Shown in pieces: positions 12,358-25,420 of a DNA stretch of 64,000 nucleotides. Made by a program: the position numbers and the translations under genes. Origin of the DNA: Epiperipatus broadwayi (taxonomy: Eukaryota; Onychophora; Udeonychophora; Euonychophora; Peripatidae); the NCBI GenBank assembly GCA_028023455.1, contig JAQFVV010012416.1:7686967-7750966 (forward strand), in the 5' to 3' direction. Position 1 is the first letter of the stretch. The number at the start of each line of letters is the position of its first letter. Under the pieces are notes generated by a model. That model had not been told where the DNA came from. It did not search any database and saw nothing but the letters and a program-made list of their open reading frames with translations.

Positions 12358-13858
12358 ATATTTATGATTTTTATTTTTGTTACAATATTTTTTAATTATT
12401 GGACACTTTATTTGTATTATATATATTGTGACGGTCAAATAAACTAAGAAAGTCATTTGTAAAAATAAGGAAATACAACAATGGTATCTCTGAAAGCCAA
12501 TTTTTAATTCTATAAATAAAGGTGATTTCCTTTCTAAATGCTAATTTGTAACATTGAATCAAAGATTTTTAATCTAAACTAGAACTAGATTTGCAATGCC
12601 AACACTCGGTCATTCACCAGCAGATCATGACATGAATCTTAGCTTAACCTTTAAAAAGTAATTAATAAGTAATGAAATTTTTACATGAATAATGTTGATT
12701 ACTATACTACTGCATGTGAACGTTAATATTTTTACTAAATCTCAGGATTTATACAGCATTTCTGACTTTGTATATGCTAATAAGTATATAATTATTTCTT
12801 GAAACTTTATACTTGTGACTAGCATATATCATAATTAATAAATACTTTAATCTATATTATTTTCAGGGATTTTAACATTATAAAGACTATTATACATTTA
12901 TATAATAAATTTCTTAAGATATGACTGAACACAAATGGACATTTTGTGGTTGTATCCACTGCATATCTCATAGCATATAAATAAAACTGTGTAAGGAATG
13001 GGAATGAGTTCTTGCCAACGGTTTAACACAAACAATATTTATTCAACTAATTTATTTAAAGTATAACGAAAATTATATGATTTAAATTCAATTTATGTTC
13101 CCCCCATAAAGGAATCAAAGTGTTGATGATGATAAATAAAATACAAAGTCCTTATTTTAAAAACAACAATTAAATAATTTTATTTTAGAATATATGAATG
13201 TATAAATACAGGAATAAATCAGTATAAAATAACTATATCAATATCTCTAATAATGTTCTCTAAATAGATGAATTTACTTATAAGCAAAAGGACTGCAGGT
13301 GAGTGCAATGATGTGTAACTTTATGTGCTGCTTATACAAATACAAAATTATTAAAGAAAGTTGCCAATAAATAAGATTGCAATATATCATTATTATCATA
13401 AAATCTAAAATATAGAATAAGAGATTTATCTACATTTTATAGATCTTAAATATTTTCCCTATCAGAACACAATATCAAAATGATATCTTCTTCGTCTATC
13501 CTTCTCTTATATCAACATGATCAATTTATATAATATTAAGGTCCTAAATGATACATTCTATATATAACCTATAGCCATTGACGAACTCTATTTCTTATGT
13601 TTTAGTCTTATTACTACAAGTATATTTTAAAGCATTATTTATTCATTTAAATAAACACATTTATAATGCAATACCATTAATATTTTATAAGTATATAAGA
13701 AACAAAATATAATATTTATAAGAAGAGCATCTCACAATCAATAAAAGAATTTAATGATATTATAATAGTACAACCTATCTCTAATAAAATAATACATACA
13801 AACATCTTATATCAATTTAAATATTGAAACCATTCTACCTGATTTTCTTACTGATGAG
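12358..13858. other. AT-rich DNA without recognised features
   Basis: Nothing recognised apart from short A/T runs. Confidence 0.55.
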
Positions 13859-13996
13859 AACATTGATAAATATTTTTTTCTTCTCATGTGTCATAGCATT
13901 AGCCAGGAAGTGAACTCGCTAACCCGGGACAACTGCTTGTAAAAACACTGTCGCTGACCTCTCGACCACCAATGCCTGACAACATTGATAAATATT
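13859..13996 (-). mobile_element. tRNA-derived SINE (family G) with 16-bp target duplication
   Basis: Identical copies of AACATTGATAAATATT lie at 13859-13874 and 13981-13996 and flank a 106-bp insert. On the minus strand the insert starts GTCAGGCATTGGTGG, carries an A-box-like GGTCGAGAGGTC and a B-box-like GCGAGTTCACTTCC, and ends GCTATGACACATGAG plus an A-rich tail. The head resembles a leucine-type tRNA. It has the hallmarks of LINE-mediated insertion. The length of about 106 bp is very short for a SINE. Confidence 0.8.
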
Positions 13997-15155
13997 AACA
14001 CATGCAATTAACATAATGCACAAAACATAGTAAATAAAACAGATTATTAAACTACCATTATCCATTAAAGTTTATGAATAATTTAATCCAATTTCTCTAT
14101 GTGCACATTTTACAGTAAGTTCCATTATTAAGCTTTCTTTTTATGAATATACTCATTATTTTATTTTTGTTTTCTTCTTAAAATTCCACATTATAATGTA
14201 TGTATATGATTTGTTCATTATCATTAATTTTCCAAAATTTTATTGACAGGTGGGATAAGATCATAAGATCCTTTCAGTGATATTTATCCATTTACGGTAT
14301 GGCATTTTATTTTAAAGAGCATTAACGATATTGATTATCACAATTTTTAAATCCATTCTGAAGGTAATTATATCACAGATTTCTAAGGCAATTAAGTTTC
14401 CAATTAATTGTACATTTTAAAAAGTGAGGTATATTATTCCATTTCAATTTCCCACGTAATTAGTTTTTATAAAATTAGCAAAAGCACAACCATTCAATTA
14501 AATCAGAACTTCACAGGTGTGTTTAAATAAACTTTCACACAAACTGAAAAAAAAACAAAAGCAAAATCTTATCTATTTAGTGTAGCAACATTAATAATTA
14601 CAAAACAATTTGAAGATTTGAACATTGACTTTATTTTTAAATAATTCTGAGATTAAAATTAAAATTTATCCCATGAAAATTTTTATCAGCTTTAGAAGGT
14701 AAGCAATTAGTTATTATGCTGTTATTAAGTCATGTTTGATGATAATGATCATAAATGCTCACATTCGCCTCTGAAGGCAAATTTTCAATGATGTCTTCTA
14801 GCCAGGCATGACTGGCTTCAAGTGGCCATAATGGCAAATTAAATACTTTAAACCTATAAAATTTACCAGATGAATTTTTCAAGTAGAGAACCTCAACATT
14901 TCATCAAGTGCTTGCTTTTATACTTTATAACACGTAATTGAACTCTTTTTTTAATCAATTTTAGTTTTTTTATGTGAAACTTACTTGCTTAGCAATATTT
15001 TTTCCCCCAAACGATGGGAACTTTTCTTCTAACTTTTAACATAGGCAAAATTAGTCATATTATATTATATTTTATATACCTAAAATATTTTAATATAAAA
15101 TTATTATAAACTAAATATACAATTATTTACCCTTATTTTGATATTAAACAATATA
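13997..15155. other. AT-rich DNA without recognised features
   Basis: Nothing recognised. Confidence 0.5.
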
Positions 15156-15157
15156 TT

Positions 15158-16110
15158 AATACACCTGGGCATCGTTTTATGCAGATTATTTTAATGCCAT
15201 TTTGAAGTTATGCGATTCATATTTTTTCTTAATATCTTTCATATTTCACTATAATTATTAGATATCATGAAATTTAAATTATTAATAACTTATTTTGACT
15301 TGAAATACTTTTTTTTTCTCAAAAATATAACGTTATATTAGCAGCTAATGTGAATATGGCCTGAAGCTGTATTTAGAACTTAGCTTCTATGTAAATAATC
15401 TATTTATACTAATGAGTAAATAATAATAATAGATTTATACTTACATATAAAAATATCGCAATAAATATTCAAAAAATTTAAACTTTTAAAATGCATTATG
15501 ATATATATAACACAAATAAATAATCTTTTAGATTTTTAAAATAAAAAATTAAGATTTTATAAACTGAAAATAATCTTTCTAATGATAATGTATAATCTTT
15601 TTGTTTTGATTTCAATCTCATTTTTTAAATATAGAAACAGAAAACCATTAACACAACACAAGACTGAAAATGACGCTAGTTGTACATCACATCATGGATA
15701 AAAATAAAGTGGCTTAATTAACAGTTTCTCTGTGCATAATTGCTGAGAGATTCTGGACTTTATTTAAGGAGAAGCCACAATACATCACATCACATCACAT
15801 CACATAGAATCTGATTTCTTACCAGTTTACAAACGAAAACTAGCGGTAATGATTAAAATATGTATGAAAAATGGAAAATTAAATATTGGAGTAATAAAAA
15901 AAATTTATCTTGCATTAATTTTTTTTAAACATTTGAATTTTTTATTAGTCATACTTTATTTGCTTATTTTTTTTAATGCGAATTTTAAAGTAATTTTTCT
16001 TTGTTGCTTTGCTTTTATGCGAATTCTGAAAATTACAGATTTTATCCCCCATTATTCAAGATTAAATTTTTTTTTTTGCGAATTCTGAGTTTTGCCTGTT
16101 TTAACAACAG
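15158..16110. mobile_element. Family F repeat, truncated copy
   Basis: The start (CACCTGGGCATCGTTTTATG near 15163) matches the terminal repeat of the element at 25.4-26.6 kb. Internal stretches also match, including TTTTGAAGTTATGCGATT and the block around 15940-16050 (GCGAATTTTAAAGTAATTTT). The other terminus is missing. The 79-aa frame at 15849-16088 is hydrophobic and has a similar but broken counterpart in the other copy; I do not regard it as a gene. Contains an (ACATC)5 run at about 15782-15806. Confidence 0.55.
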
Positions 16111-16500
16111 TTATACACAAGCATAAGTGATGGTGGTCATGTGATGTTTATTGATTATAAAAATACAGACAGAATTCCTCTTAAATGTTGGAACATTTTT
16201 ATATAAGTAAATAAAAGAAAGCTGACCAACTTTCATGAGCTATGGATATATAAATATATTCATTTCCATATCATTGTTAAAAAGTTTGAGAATAAAATGG
16301 TCCTACTTTTATATCTAGGATGTAAATAAAACTCAGTTTCTCTGACAAGTATGGGTAATAATAGCAAATTTCAATTAAAGTTATTTGATGATGAATGTAA
16401 TAGTTTGAATGTTGTTAAATAAATAATATGACATTTACATGTTTGCAGCCCATGGATGCTGGTCAAGTTTTTTTTCCATTTACATGTATTTTAGCACTGT

Positions 16501-16536
16501 GTATATATATATATATATATATATTTTATATAGCCT

Positions 16537-16568
<32 letters not shown>
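16501..16568. repeat. Paired (TA)n tracts
   Basis: Two TA runs of about 25 bases are separated by TTTATATAGCCTTG; the word TATAGCCTT recurs after the second run. A local duplication of the microsatellite with its edge. Confidence 0.8.
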
Positions 16569-16569
<1 letters not shown>

Positions 16570-16609
16570 CCTTCAAGAGTACACATAATAATTAATAAAA
16601 CAAGACAGA

Positions 16610-17320
16610 AATTGTGAAGGCTTTTGTGATGCTATATTGCTAAGACTATTAATATATGGTGAAACTGAACTGAGTTCAGATCCAAAAGCTATCTGATTTG
16701 TAAGGCTGGATTTAAAGACATTTACATGTCTGAAAAATTTAGGTTTTCAAATTGATAGTAACAGATTAGATAAGTACTGACTTTTGAGTTGGTATTTTAG
16801 ATCTAGTGTCTGGAATTCTAGCTCTCCACTGAGGTGAGACATAAGCTTGAAAACAATTTCTCTGAGGATAAAGACATTCTGAGAGAGGTTTTGAGTTTTT
16901 TTTCTTTTGGTATTTATAAATTAAAGCTTGATTGGAGTTGTTCTGGTAAGTATCCTCTAGTGAACATTTTAATATAAGCTTAAAAGAAAGTTATATAATT
17001 TGTGTCTTGTTTTATCAATTATTATAAGTGTACCCTTGAAGGTTTTTATGATGTTATATTGCTGAAGCTATTAATATATAGTGAAACTGAACTGAGTTCA
17101 GACCCATATAGCTATCTGGTTTGTAAGGCTGGATTTCAATACATTTACATGTCTGAAAAATTAAGGTTTTCAAGTTGATAGTAACATATTAGATAAGTGA
17201 TGACTTTTGAGTTGATATTTTAGATTTAGTGTCTGGACAATCCCATAGAGATTTTGAATTCTTTCTCTTTAGGCACTTATAAATTAAAGATTGATTGGAG
17301 CTAGAGATGAGCTCCCTCTT
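16610..17320 (+). mobile_element. Hammerhead-related tandem repeat, family C
   Basis: Two head-to-tail copies with a period of 422 bp (GAAGG at 16616 and 17038). Shared blocks include TGAAACTGAACTGAGTTCAG, GTAAGGCTGGATTT and CATTTACATGTCTGAAAAAT. The order of blocks matches family B, and AACTGAGTTCAGACCCATAT also occurs in family A, so the three families are related. The first copy keeps a degenerate ribozyme at 16823-16868. The second has a deletion exactly across it (near 17240). No coding capacity. Confidence 0.7.
16823..16868 (+). ncRNA. Degenerate hammerhead motif, family C
   Basis: Reads TCTCCA, CTGAGGTGA, a short stem II around ATAA, GAAAAC and then TCTGAGGA. The core has two extra bases compared with CTGATGA and no proper NUH site, so it should be inactive. 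It is recognisable mainly by its position in the unit and by likeness to the family B ribozyme. Confidence 0.45.
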
Positions 17321-17324
17321 GTGA

Positions 17325-17356
<32 letters not shown>

Positions 17357-17358
17357 TA
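17325..17358. repeat. (AC)n(AT)n microsatellite
   Basis: An AC run passes directly into an AT run at the end of the family C array. Confidence 0.9.
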
Positions 17359-17359
17359 T

Positions 17360-20300
17360 AACCTACACTCCCAACACCGCTCATATACATTACATGAGCG
17401 AAATGCCCAGGTGCCAGTTCTATTAATGAATAGAACAATATAACAAAAGATACAATAAAATTATAACTGAGACTCTATATTTAAGTTTATGTTCAGCTCA
17501 GCTCAGTGGGAGGCTATAGGCAGTTCATAAGATATATGATAATAAATGAATAAAAGAAAAAATATTATAAAATATTCAATATAATGTAAATTCCTTTGTT
17601 AATTAATTGTATGATAAAGAATCATAATGTTTACTTAGTACAGTCTATTAAAATATACTTTAAACTTAATTTCTTCCTTCATCCAAGTATAACATATATC
17701 AGCTTGCTATAATTATACTCTTAACAATTCTATGACTTGGCATATTATAATCTAAACATCTACTTTAATGCCAATCAAGAAATAAACAATAAGATCTCAG
17801 GGAATTTAACAAACACAATTGAATTAAATAAACTACATTGGTCCATAAGTTATAATTATAAAGTATGATAAAATATAATGAAACAAATTGACTAAATATT
17901 TTACTGTGTTTTAATAATAAGATAATGACAGAGATAGGGTATTTTAATCTCATATCATCATCTCACAAATATACTGACCTGGCAACCTTTCTAATACGTT
18001 TATCAAGTGGCAAATACTCTTTATAATGTTTGGATTAAGAAATACAATATTGTCAGACACTAGCAAATTTGATATTATAACTCTAAAATAATATATGTTT
18101 TATAATAGATTTATGAAATGTGGAGATGTGGAAATGGAAATACGAATGTACACAAGAATAACTCAAGACACAGTTCTTAAGATTTTAAATAACTAAACAA
18201 ATCATTTATTATAACAAATAAACTTGGTTTAACATAATATTTACAAATGGACTATTTGTTTTACATATTTTTAGATTATCAAATAAACTTTTTTTTTAGC
18301 ATCAGTTTGGGATTATCCCTACTATCAAAGCAAATTAATAACAAAGTTTAAATATCCTGACTTCGAACACAGGCTTTGCCTACATGTTTCATCTATATGA
18401 CAATAAATATATGACATATTATATTATTAGTAAAAAAAAAAAAAAAGATACTTTTGAGAGGATATTACTCTTGATTAAGAAAATAAATCAAATTACTTAT
18501 ATTTGGCTTTCAGCAAAGCAACTTTCTCTAATTGACTAATAATCACTTTCAATTACGTATACCTTTCATTTATAGCAACAAAATCATGTTTACTCTGATG
18601 ATTTGATGGTTTGTAACATTTATTTAAATAAATACACTGTATTTTAAAATATTTATTTCCCGTTTTAATCTTAATACTTTATACTTCTATTAAATGAATG
18701 TAGTATATTTCAAAAGCATTTATTTCTCATTTTAATTTCAATAATTCTATACTTTATATACGCGATATTATTTATATTACGCGTGTGTGTGCACGTTCAA
18801 GCAGCGATAATGTAAAACAATCTTTTCTATAAACTCTCATTCATTAAGAAAATATCATACAATTATTTTATTTCGAACAATGTCGTAATTCATCAATAAA
18901 ATATGACCCTAATACTACATCAAGAGTTAATCAAACAATTTATCTAGCCACATATTAATTAACACAAAGTTATATTTTCATGATTTTATATACTATACGT
19001 TATAAGGGGAATCTACATGAGGAGCAGATAACTGTTACTGAACACTTTTACAATTCCTCATTACCAAGAATCTAAGAAAAACGTCACATAACTTCCTAAA
19101 CATCATTTATTCATATTTCAACAATAACTCATTTACTTCTAAATACATTATTGGTGAGGATTCAATTCCTCATCACCAGGGCCCTAAGAACATCACTTCA
19201 AAAAATATCATTAATCATATGCATATAAAATAAACTAGGCTCTACTCATGGAAAATTATTAACATATACTAAATAAGCAAGATCTTTTATTCCTACAGAC
19301 ATTATAACACAAAGATTTCTTTCTATTCTCATAGCTTCTCTAAATATCGAACATTATAAATACACGCTGGCAGATAAATACATACAGATAATATACCAAT
19401 CCATTCAACTCAGTAGAATATGACAGTGTACAAAATTTATGCATAAATTTATTCACAAACTATACTTTATCAAACAAATATTATAATTGTGCAAAACAAA
19501 CACACACCCGCGCGAATAAAAAGTATATATAATATTAACTCTAAATTACACACTAAGCAGGTAACATGATAACTAAATATTGCATTAAGGCATAACTTTT
19601 AATTTAATAAACTTTAGGTTACTTTTTAAAATTTAACGGTTCTAATTATTACAAATGAACTTTTTTCATATCTAACAAACTATTTCTATTATAAGTTCGT
19701 TGATTTAAACAAAGAACAAAATTTTCACTTTGAGATAATAAAGTATATAAAATAAATGTAAACCTTTTTAATAATATATTTAAAAAAATATTTCTTTCAC
19801 CTTCATAAGGAAACAATAAGACCTATTTAAACACAATCAATTTTTACCGGTGTACTCCTCATTTAAATAGTTTCAGAAATGTTCTTGATGGTCAACATAC
19901 CCAAATTATAAATAACATAATAATAAATAAAACCTATCTATCTATCATATATATTAATTATGACAAGCAATAAAAAAAATAAAGAAACAAAGGTTATTAG
20001 TTTTGTAATTTAAAATAAAAGTTCACTTGCAAAGCTCAGTTCCAGGTTTACAAACAATATGGGACACATTCCAAACTGAATTTAAACTAAAATGCACTTC
20101 TGCAGTATAACTTAAAAAATAAGTACAACTTAAATATGCCCAGCACCTTTCAGTGTTCATAGCATATCCATTCGAGGTACCAAATCATACACAAGCAGTG
20201 AATTTCTCCTTTATTATACTGAAAATATAAGACATTCTCCGTGCAGTTCTGGATTAAACACACGATTATCCTTAGTATTTTTCTGAATAGCATTTAATAA

Positions 20301-21780
20301 TACTTTAAATTGTCCTTAGTAATTTCATAATTAATAATGCTTTATTTTATATTCCATCCTTATTGAAGAGAACAAAAATTACCCGCATTTCTGTCCTTCT
20401 ATTCAATTTAAACAGAAGTAGCTTACATTTTATTTCCTTGATTTAAAAATATGTATTAGTTCCAGAAATATCAAATAAATGAATACTGTTATCTCCTTAT
20501 GATGAACTTAAACATAATATGATCTATCAAAATAGACATATCCTTAAGTCTATGTATAATCTTCACAAAGAACACTACACAAAAATAGTGAGAAATTAAA
20601 ATATATTCTATAGAACAGTTCTGCATGCGTTTTCCATTTATATAAAAAAAACCATGTTGCTTAATGATACAACAATAATATTTATGTAAACCAAATCTTA
20701 CTTAAAATGGTAATTAAATGAAATAATGTAGACTGAACATTATTAACATACATTTTTAAGAGTAATAGTTATAAAGGGGTTAATTCAGAAATGTTTAAAT
20801 CGAAGAGAGTAAATCAAACGATGCACCTTTTTTTTTAAAACCTTAGAATTGCATTTTTAATTAATTTTTTCCATAATAAAGTTCTTAAGCTCCTTTGGAA
20901 GTTTTACTCTAAAGTCTTTTCAAAGTCAATTTGACTTCAGTAACTGGCTTTAATTTCCACAATAAATGAACCACTCTTTACTGGTTACAATTACATTACA
21001 AAAAGCCAATTTTCTACTGGAGATCTTTGTTCAATAGCCCTCTTTATCAAAGTTCATTTGCCTTTCACCAGGTTACTCCCATGCATCTAGCTAACTAACT
21101 AATTACATATGCAAAAACAAATCTTTTCAAAAAAAAAAATCACTTTGATTTTTAAAACTAAATGAAGACAAGAAAAAAAAATACAAATAAAATAAATAGC
21201 TTTTACAAACTTGAAAGAAAAATGAATATTAATTAACTATTAAATAAAAATGACTAATAATTTATTTAATTTGTAAAATAATTTATTGATTCAACTATCT
21301 ATTAATCATTGGAAAGAAATATATATTTGTTAAATTATTTAAGATAACTACTGTAATTTAAATGTTTTTATTGTGAATATACTATTGTTTGCTGTTATTA
21401 AAGATGGAAATGAAATGAAATATAATGCAGAGTCATACATGCATACACATGTACTACAACCTAAATATTAAACTATCCTAACTAAATATAATTGAAATGG
21501 CTACTAATCATTGACAAAAGGATAAGAATTAATAAATAAAGGAATTTGAAACCATTCAACTAATACTACACTAATTTAAAACAACTTTGCATCTTTCCAA
21601 CAGGATGTATCAATTCCACTAATAAACAAACTCCCTTCTTTACATTAAATACCTCATTAATCACAATAATACTAATAAATACGTATCAAGTGGTCAATAA
21701 ACTGCATAAGCAATCCATATTTAAGCTTTAAACAATCTCCAGCAAAAAATTTAAAATTCTAAGGCTATTTCATTTTTTTT
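17360..21780. other. Long AT-rich stretch without recognised features
   Basis: About 4.4 kb in which I see no coding exon, RNA gene or clear transposon. Small frames such as 17765-17953 are noise. Slightly richer in C and CG between 18.7 and 19.5 kb. Confidence 0.5.
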
Positions 21781-21784
21781 CTCT

Positions 21785-21945
21785 ATACAATATAACTATT
21801 TAATGCAGATACAAAGATATAACTATTTAATGCAGATACAAAGTATCTTAAACTCTTGTGCCCATTCAGATGGTCACTATATATATATATAATTATTTTT
21901 GTATCAATATGGTCACTATATATATATATAATTATTTTTGTATCA
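21785..21945. repeat. Two short tandem duplications beside an RTE 3' end
   Basis: A unit of about 26 bp containing ATAACTATTTAATGCAGATA occurs twice at 21789-21845. A unit of about 39 bp containing ATGGTCACTATATATATATA occurs twice at 21868-21945. Both lie immediately downstream of the LINE fragment on its strand, where RTE elements usually have simple tandem tails. Confidence 0.85.
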
Positions 21946-22132
21946 ATATTGATCCATTGAAGGATGTTCTCTCTAAGTTCAATCTGTCTACTCTGATCTC
22001 TAGCCTCTCTTCTCTCCATTACTCCAACATACTTTTTTATTTCATCCATCCATATTACATGTGATCTATTTCTAGGTTTTTTACAATCTCTTGATATCCA
22101 GTTTAATATTTCAACTGTCTATCTATTATATG
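21946..22132 (-). pseudogene. RTE-type LINE, 3' terminal fragment
   Basis: Minus-strand translation gives the last part of the RTE polyprotein (MDEIKKYVGVMERREA, then ILQWI), parallel to the C-terminus of the element at 27.7-30.5 kb. Only the last 60 or so codons remain, which is a normal 5' truncation. Confidence 0.8.
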
Positions 22133-22950
22133 TATGTATAATACAAATACAACAGTAATTGGTTTTTCAGGTTACTACAGTATTATATAAATATTCTAGG
22201 TCATTTATTGGAAGTTTAATTAATTAATGATTATCAAATTTGGTAATGCATTTAAATTTCCAATTTCATCCTAAAAACAGTTTCTTGTTTTTTGACCTTA
22301 TCACTGAGAACTTGAAATTCAAATCTGAAATCAATAAAAAGATGTAGATATTTTAATTTCTCAAGGTTGGAGCCAATCTAAGTTCCAAATTTTGACTTTA
22401 ATAATAAGAACTTGGGTTAAAAATGAATTAGTGAAAGGGTGCATCTGATAACCATGTTTACCTTTTTAAGATAACCAATACAGATTAAAGACTTCTCCAA
22501 TAACTCCTCAAAGAATAATAAAAGAAAGGGCAATTTTCATCAAGATTGTCAATTGTTGAATGGTGATGCTTTGATTGTTTTAATCTCTAACTAAGAACAA
22601 ACCTCAAAGAAAAACTCTGTTTACTAAAAATATATATATTGGATTTGAACCCAGTTCATTTGAATAAAAAGCAAATGTTTTACAATTTCTGCAGAAGTCC
22701 TGCCAAGCTATATATATTCACTACAGTAATAGAATAATGGACTTTTGGATCTCAATGTCCATGGATTGCAGTTCAACTTTATTCCTAATAGTGAATAAAC
22801 TTTATATGAATATGTGAGCAACAAATCATTCAATTATTTATGGAGTGGATGGATAACATTCTTTCCATGGTCGACCATACAAGTAGCATCCATTAAAATT
22901 GATCAAATTCTAGTTAAGAAAAAAAATAGAATTTATGATCTCAAAATATT
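22133..22950. other. AT-rich DNA without recognised features
   Basis: Nothing recognised. Confidence 0.5.
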
Positions 22951-22954
22951 ATTT

Positions 22955-23300
22955 GTCTGAAGGTTTGTGATGATGGCATTTTAGCACCAATTGTATAATA
23001 CATTTACCACCATCCAATATTAAATATTGAATGTCTCTAAAAAAATTCAAACTTTATTTAAACTTTTCAACTACATTAACTGTTAGTAATACTCCACAGG
23101 TTAGTATATAACAGAACATTTCAAGTGGTATTACTCCGCTTCTTGTCATATTACTGAAACTTTAATTTTATATGATACCACTAGCAAGTGCATGTATTTT
23201 AAATGTTAAATTAAGTTTAAATTTTATTAAAAAACTTTTAACATTTAATATTAGATGATGGAAATAGTTTGGTACATAATTGCAATTTTAACTTATCATT
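22955..23300. mobile_element. Family D inverted element, old copy
   Basis: Shares with 35972-36607 the end block TCTGAAGGTTTGTGATGATG, the word CAAACTTTATTTAAACTTTT, a CATTTCAAGTGGTATTACTC-like block and, in opposite orientation, AAGTTTAAATTTTATT and GATGATGGAAATAGT. The centre, including the tRNA-like heads, is deleted or beyond recognition. Confidence 0.6.
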
Positions 23301-23433
23301 TCCAGAATTTTTCAAACCAATAAAATCTGAAACAACTACCTTCACCTTTTTACCCCAGTTTAATTAGTATGTTTAATGTGTTTAATTCATAAACTTTGGA
23401 TATGTTAAATCAATAATAATTTGTAATCTTAAT

Positions 23434-23858
<425 letters not shown>

Positions 23859-23859
23859 A

Positions 23860-25420
23860 ATTTTTTATTTAAGGTACATATTTACAGCCAAAGACCAATT
23901 ACAAATTACCCGTAAAAAGGTATATGTTTTAGGGGAGTAATAATAACAAAAATAAATAAATAAATTCATTAATCATACATTATATATATTTAAAACCTTT
24001 GAAAATTCATAAGTATTAAGTTGAAAAAGATTTTCATTAGCAAAATCTGAATGGGGAAAATTTTGAAGTATCACTTCTACAAGATTCAATCAAAAAATAA
24101 TTATTGACACGAGTTTCATATTAACAATAATTTAAATGCAGTTTTGAAATCATGTTATAAGAAACATTTTTCCGGTAATGACCTTGTATAAAAATTTCAT
24201 ATCTCCAGCTTTTCTAATAATAGATAAAAATAAATATTCCTAATTATTTAAAAACATTCTCTGATTTCGTATGAAGCTTATATTTTTTTGCAGAAATTAT
24301 CTATATGTTCAGAAAAATATTTTTCTTGAAATATATAATACCTTTTTTTAAATTTTATATTTTTCATTTTATTGTTGTTTTGCTGGGTTTTTAAAAAAAA
24401 TTGTTTTCTACTTTTGAGTTCAGTCTTTCTGGAAAATACTTTAAAAAAAATTTTTTTTTTTTTTTTAAATAATCAAAGGAGTATCTCCTAGAGATGTTTT
24501 AATTCCAATACTAATAATTTTATTTAAATCTATGCAAATTCATTTTGTTATTGATTTTAATTTTTTTTATTTATTTATATATGTAAAAAAATTATTAACA
24601 AATTATTTCAACAAGAATATAAAAAAGCTATTATTTATATGTCAACAAAAAAAAAAATACACATTTAATAAATAAAAGAAAGAATTGCCACAAAATACTA
24701 AAAAATAAGTATATTGTAAATATATATATAAACTTTTCCCAGCTGTTAATATTATGTAATACACTAGATTAACACGACAACACTGGTTTATTATATATAT
24801 ATATAATCTAATTTAATTTAATTTATTTTTATTGATTCGGGCATCATCTGATAATAAATATCAGAGAAATATATGGGAACATATTCGTTATTTATACTTT
24901 GATATAATTCAAAATATTTTTTTATTATGTGATGATAATATTACTAACAATACTATTTACAACACTGGCCAAATCAAGTAGAACATAAGCTATTCCTGAT
25001 GAAATGGACATGTAATTCATATGCAAACCAAACAATATTATATATAAAGAAATTAACACAATATTATATTTAAAGAAATTAACACACTATTTACAAAGAA
25101 TTGTCAGACAAAAAATAATGTTCTTTTATTCTTAACATGCTTACATTACAGACTATTCTAACAATTTATTGAGATTTTCTTTATAATTTGATTATCTTTA
25201 TGATTATAATTCAATTATAAGAATTGCTTTTAGTTTACTATGCATTCTAGAAAACAAATGCAAATACAAATTAATCTTATTTATTTGTAAAGTGTCCAAG
25301 TTTATTTGATTAATTTTAAAACGTTAATCTTTCAATTACATATTTAACACTAATATGATTGTATGATTGATCACATTTGCCATAGAGCAAGTCATTGGCT
25401 TTCAGTGTATCCTGAATATG
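23860..25420. other. AT-rich DNA without recognised features
   Basis: Nothing recognised apart from A/T runs and an imperfect TTAACACAATATTATATTTAAAG-type local duplication near 25050. Confidence 0.5.

Noticed and set aside
13851-13857. CTGATGA next to the SINE as a ribozyme core
   Set aside because: No GAAA or cleavage triplet follows; chance match.
15849-16088. 79-aa frame repeated in two places (with 26317-26517)
   Set aside because: Similarity comes from a repeated non-coding element; the frames differ by shifts and are T-rich.
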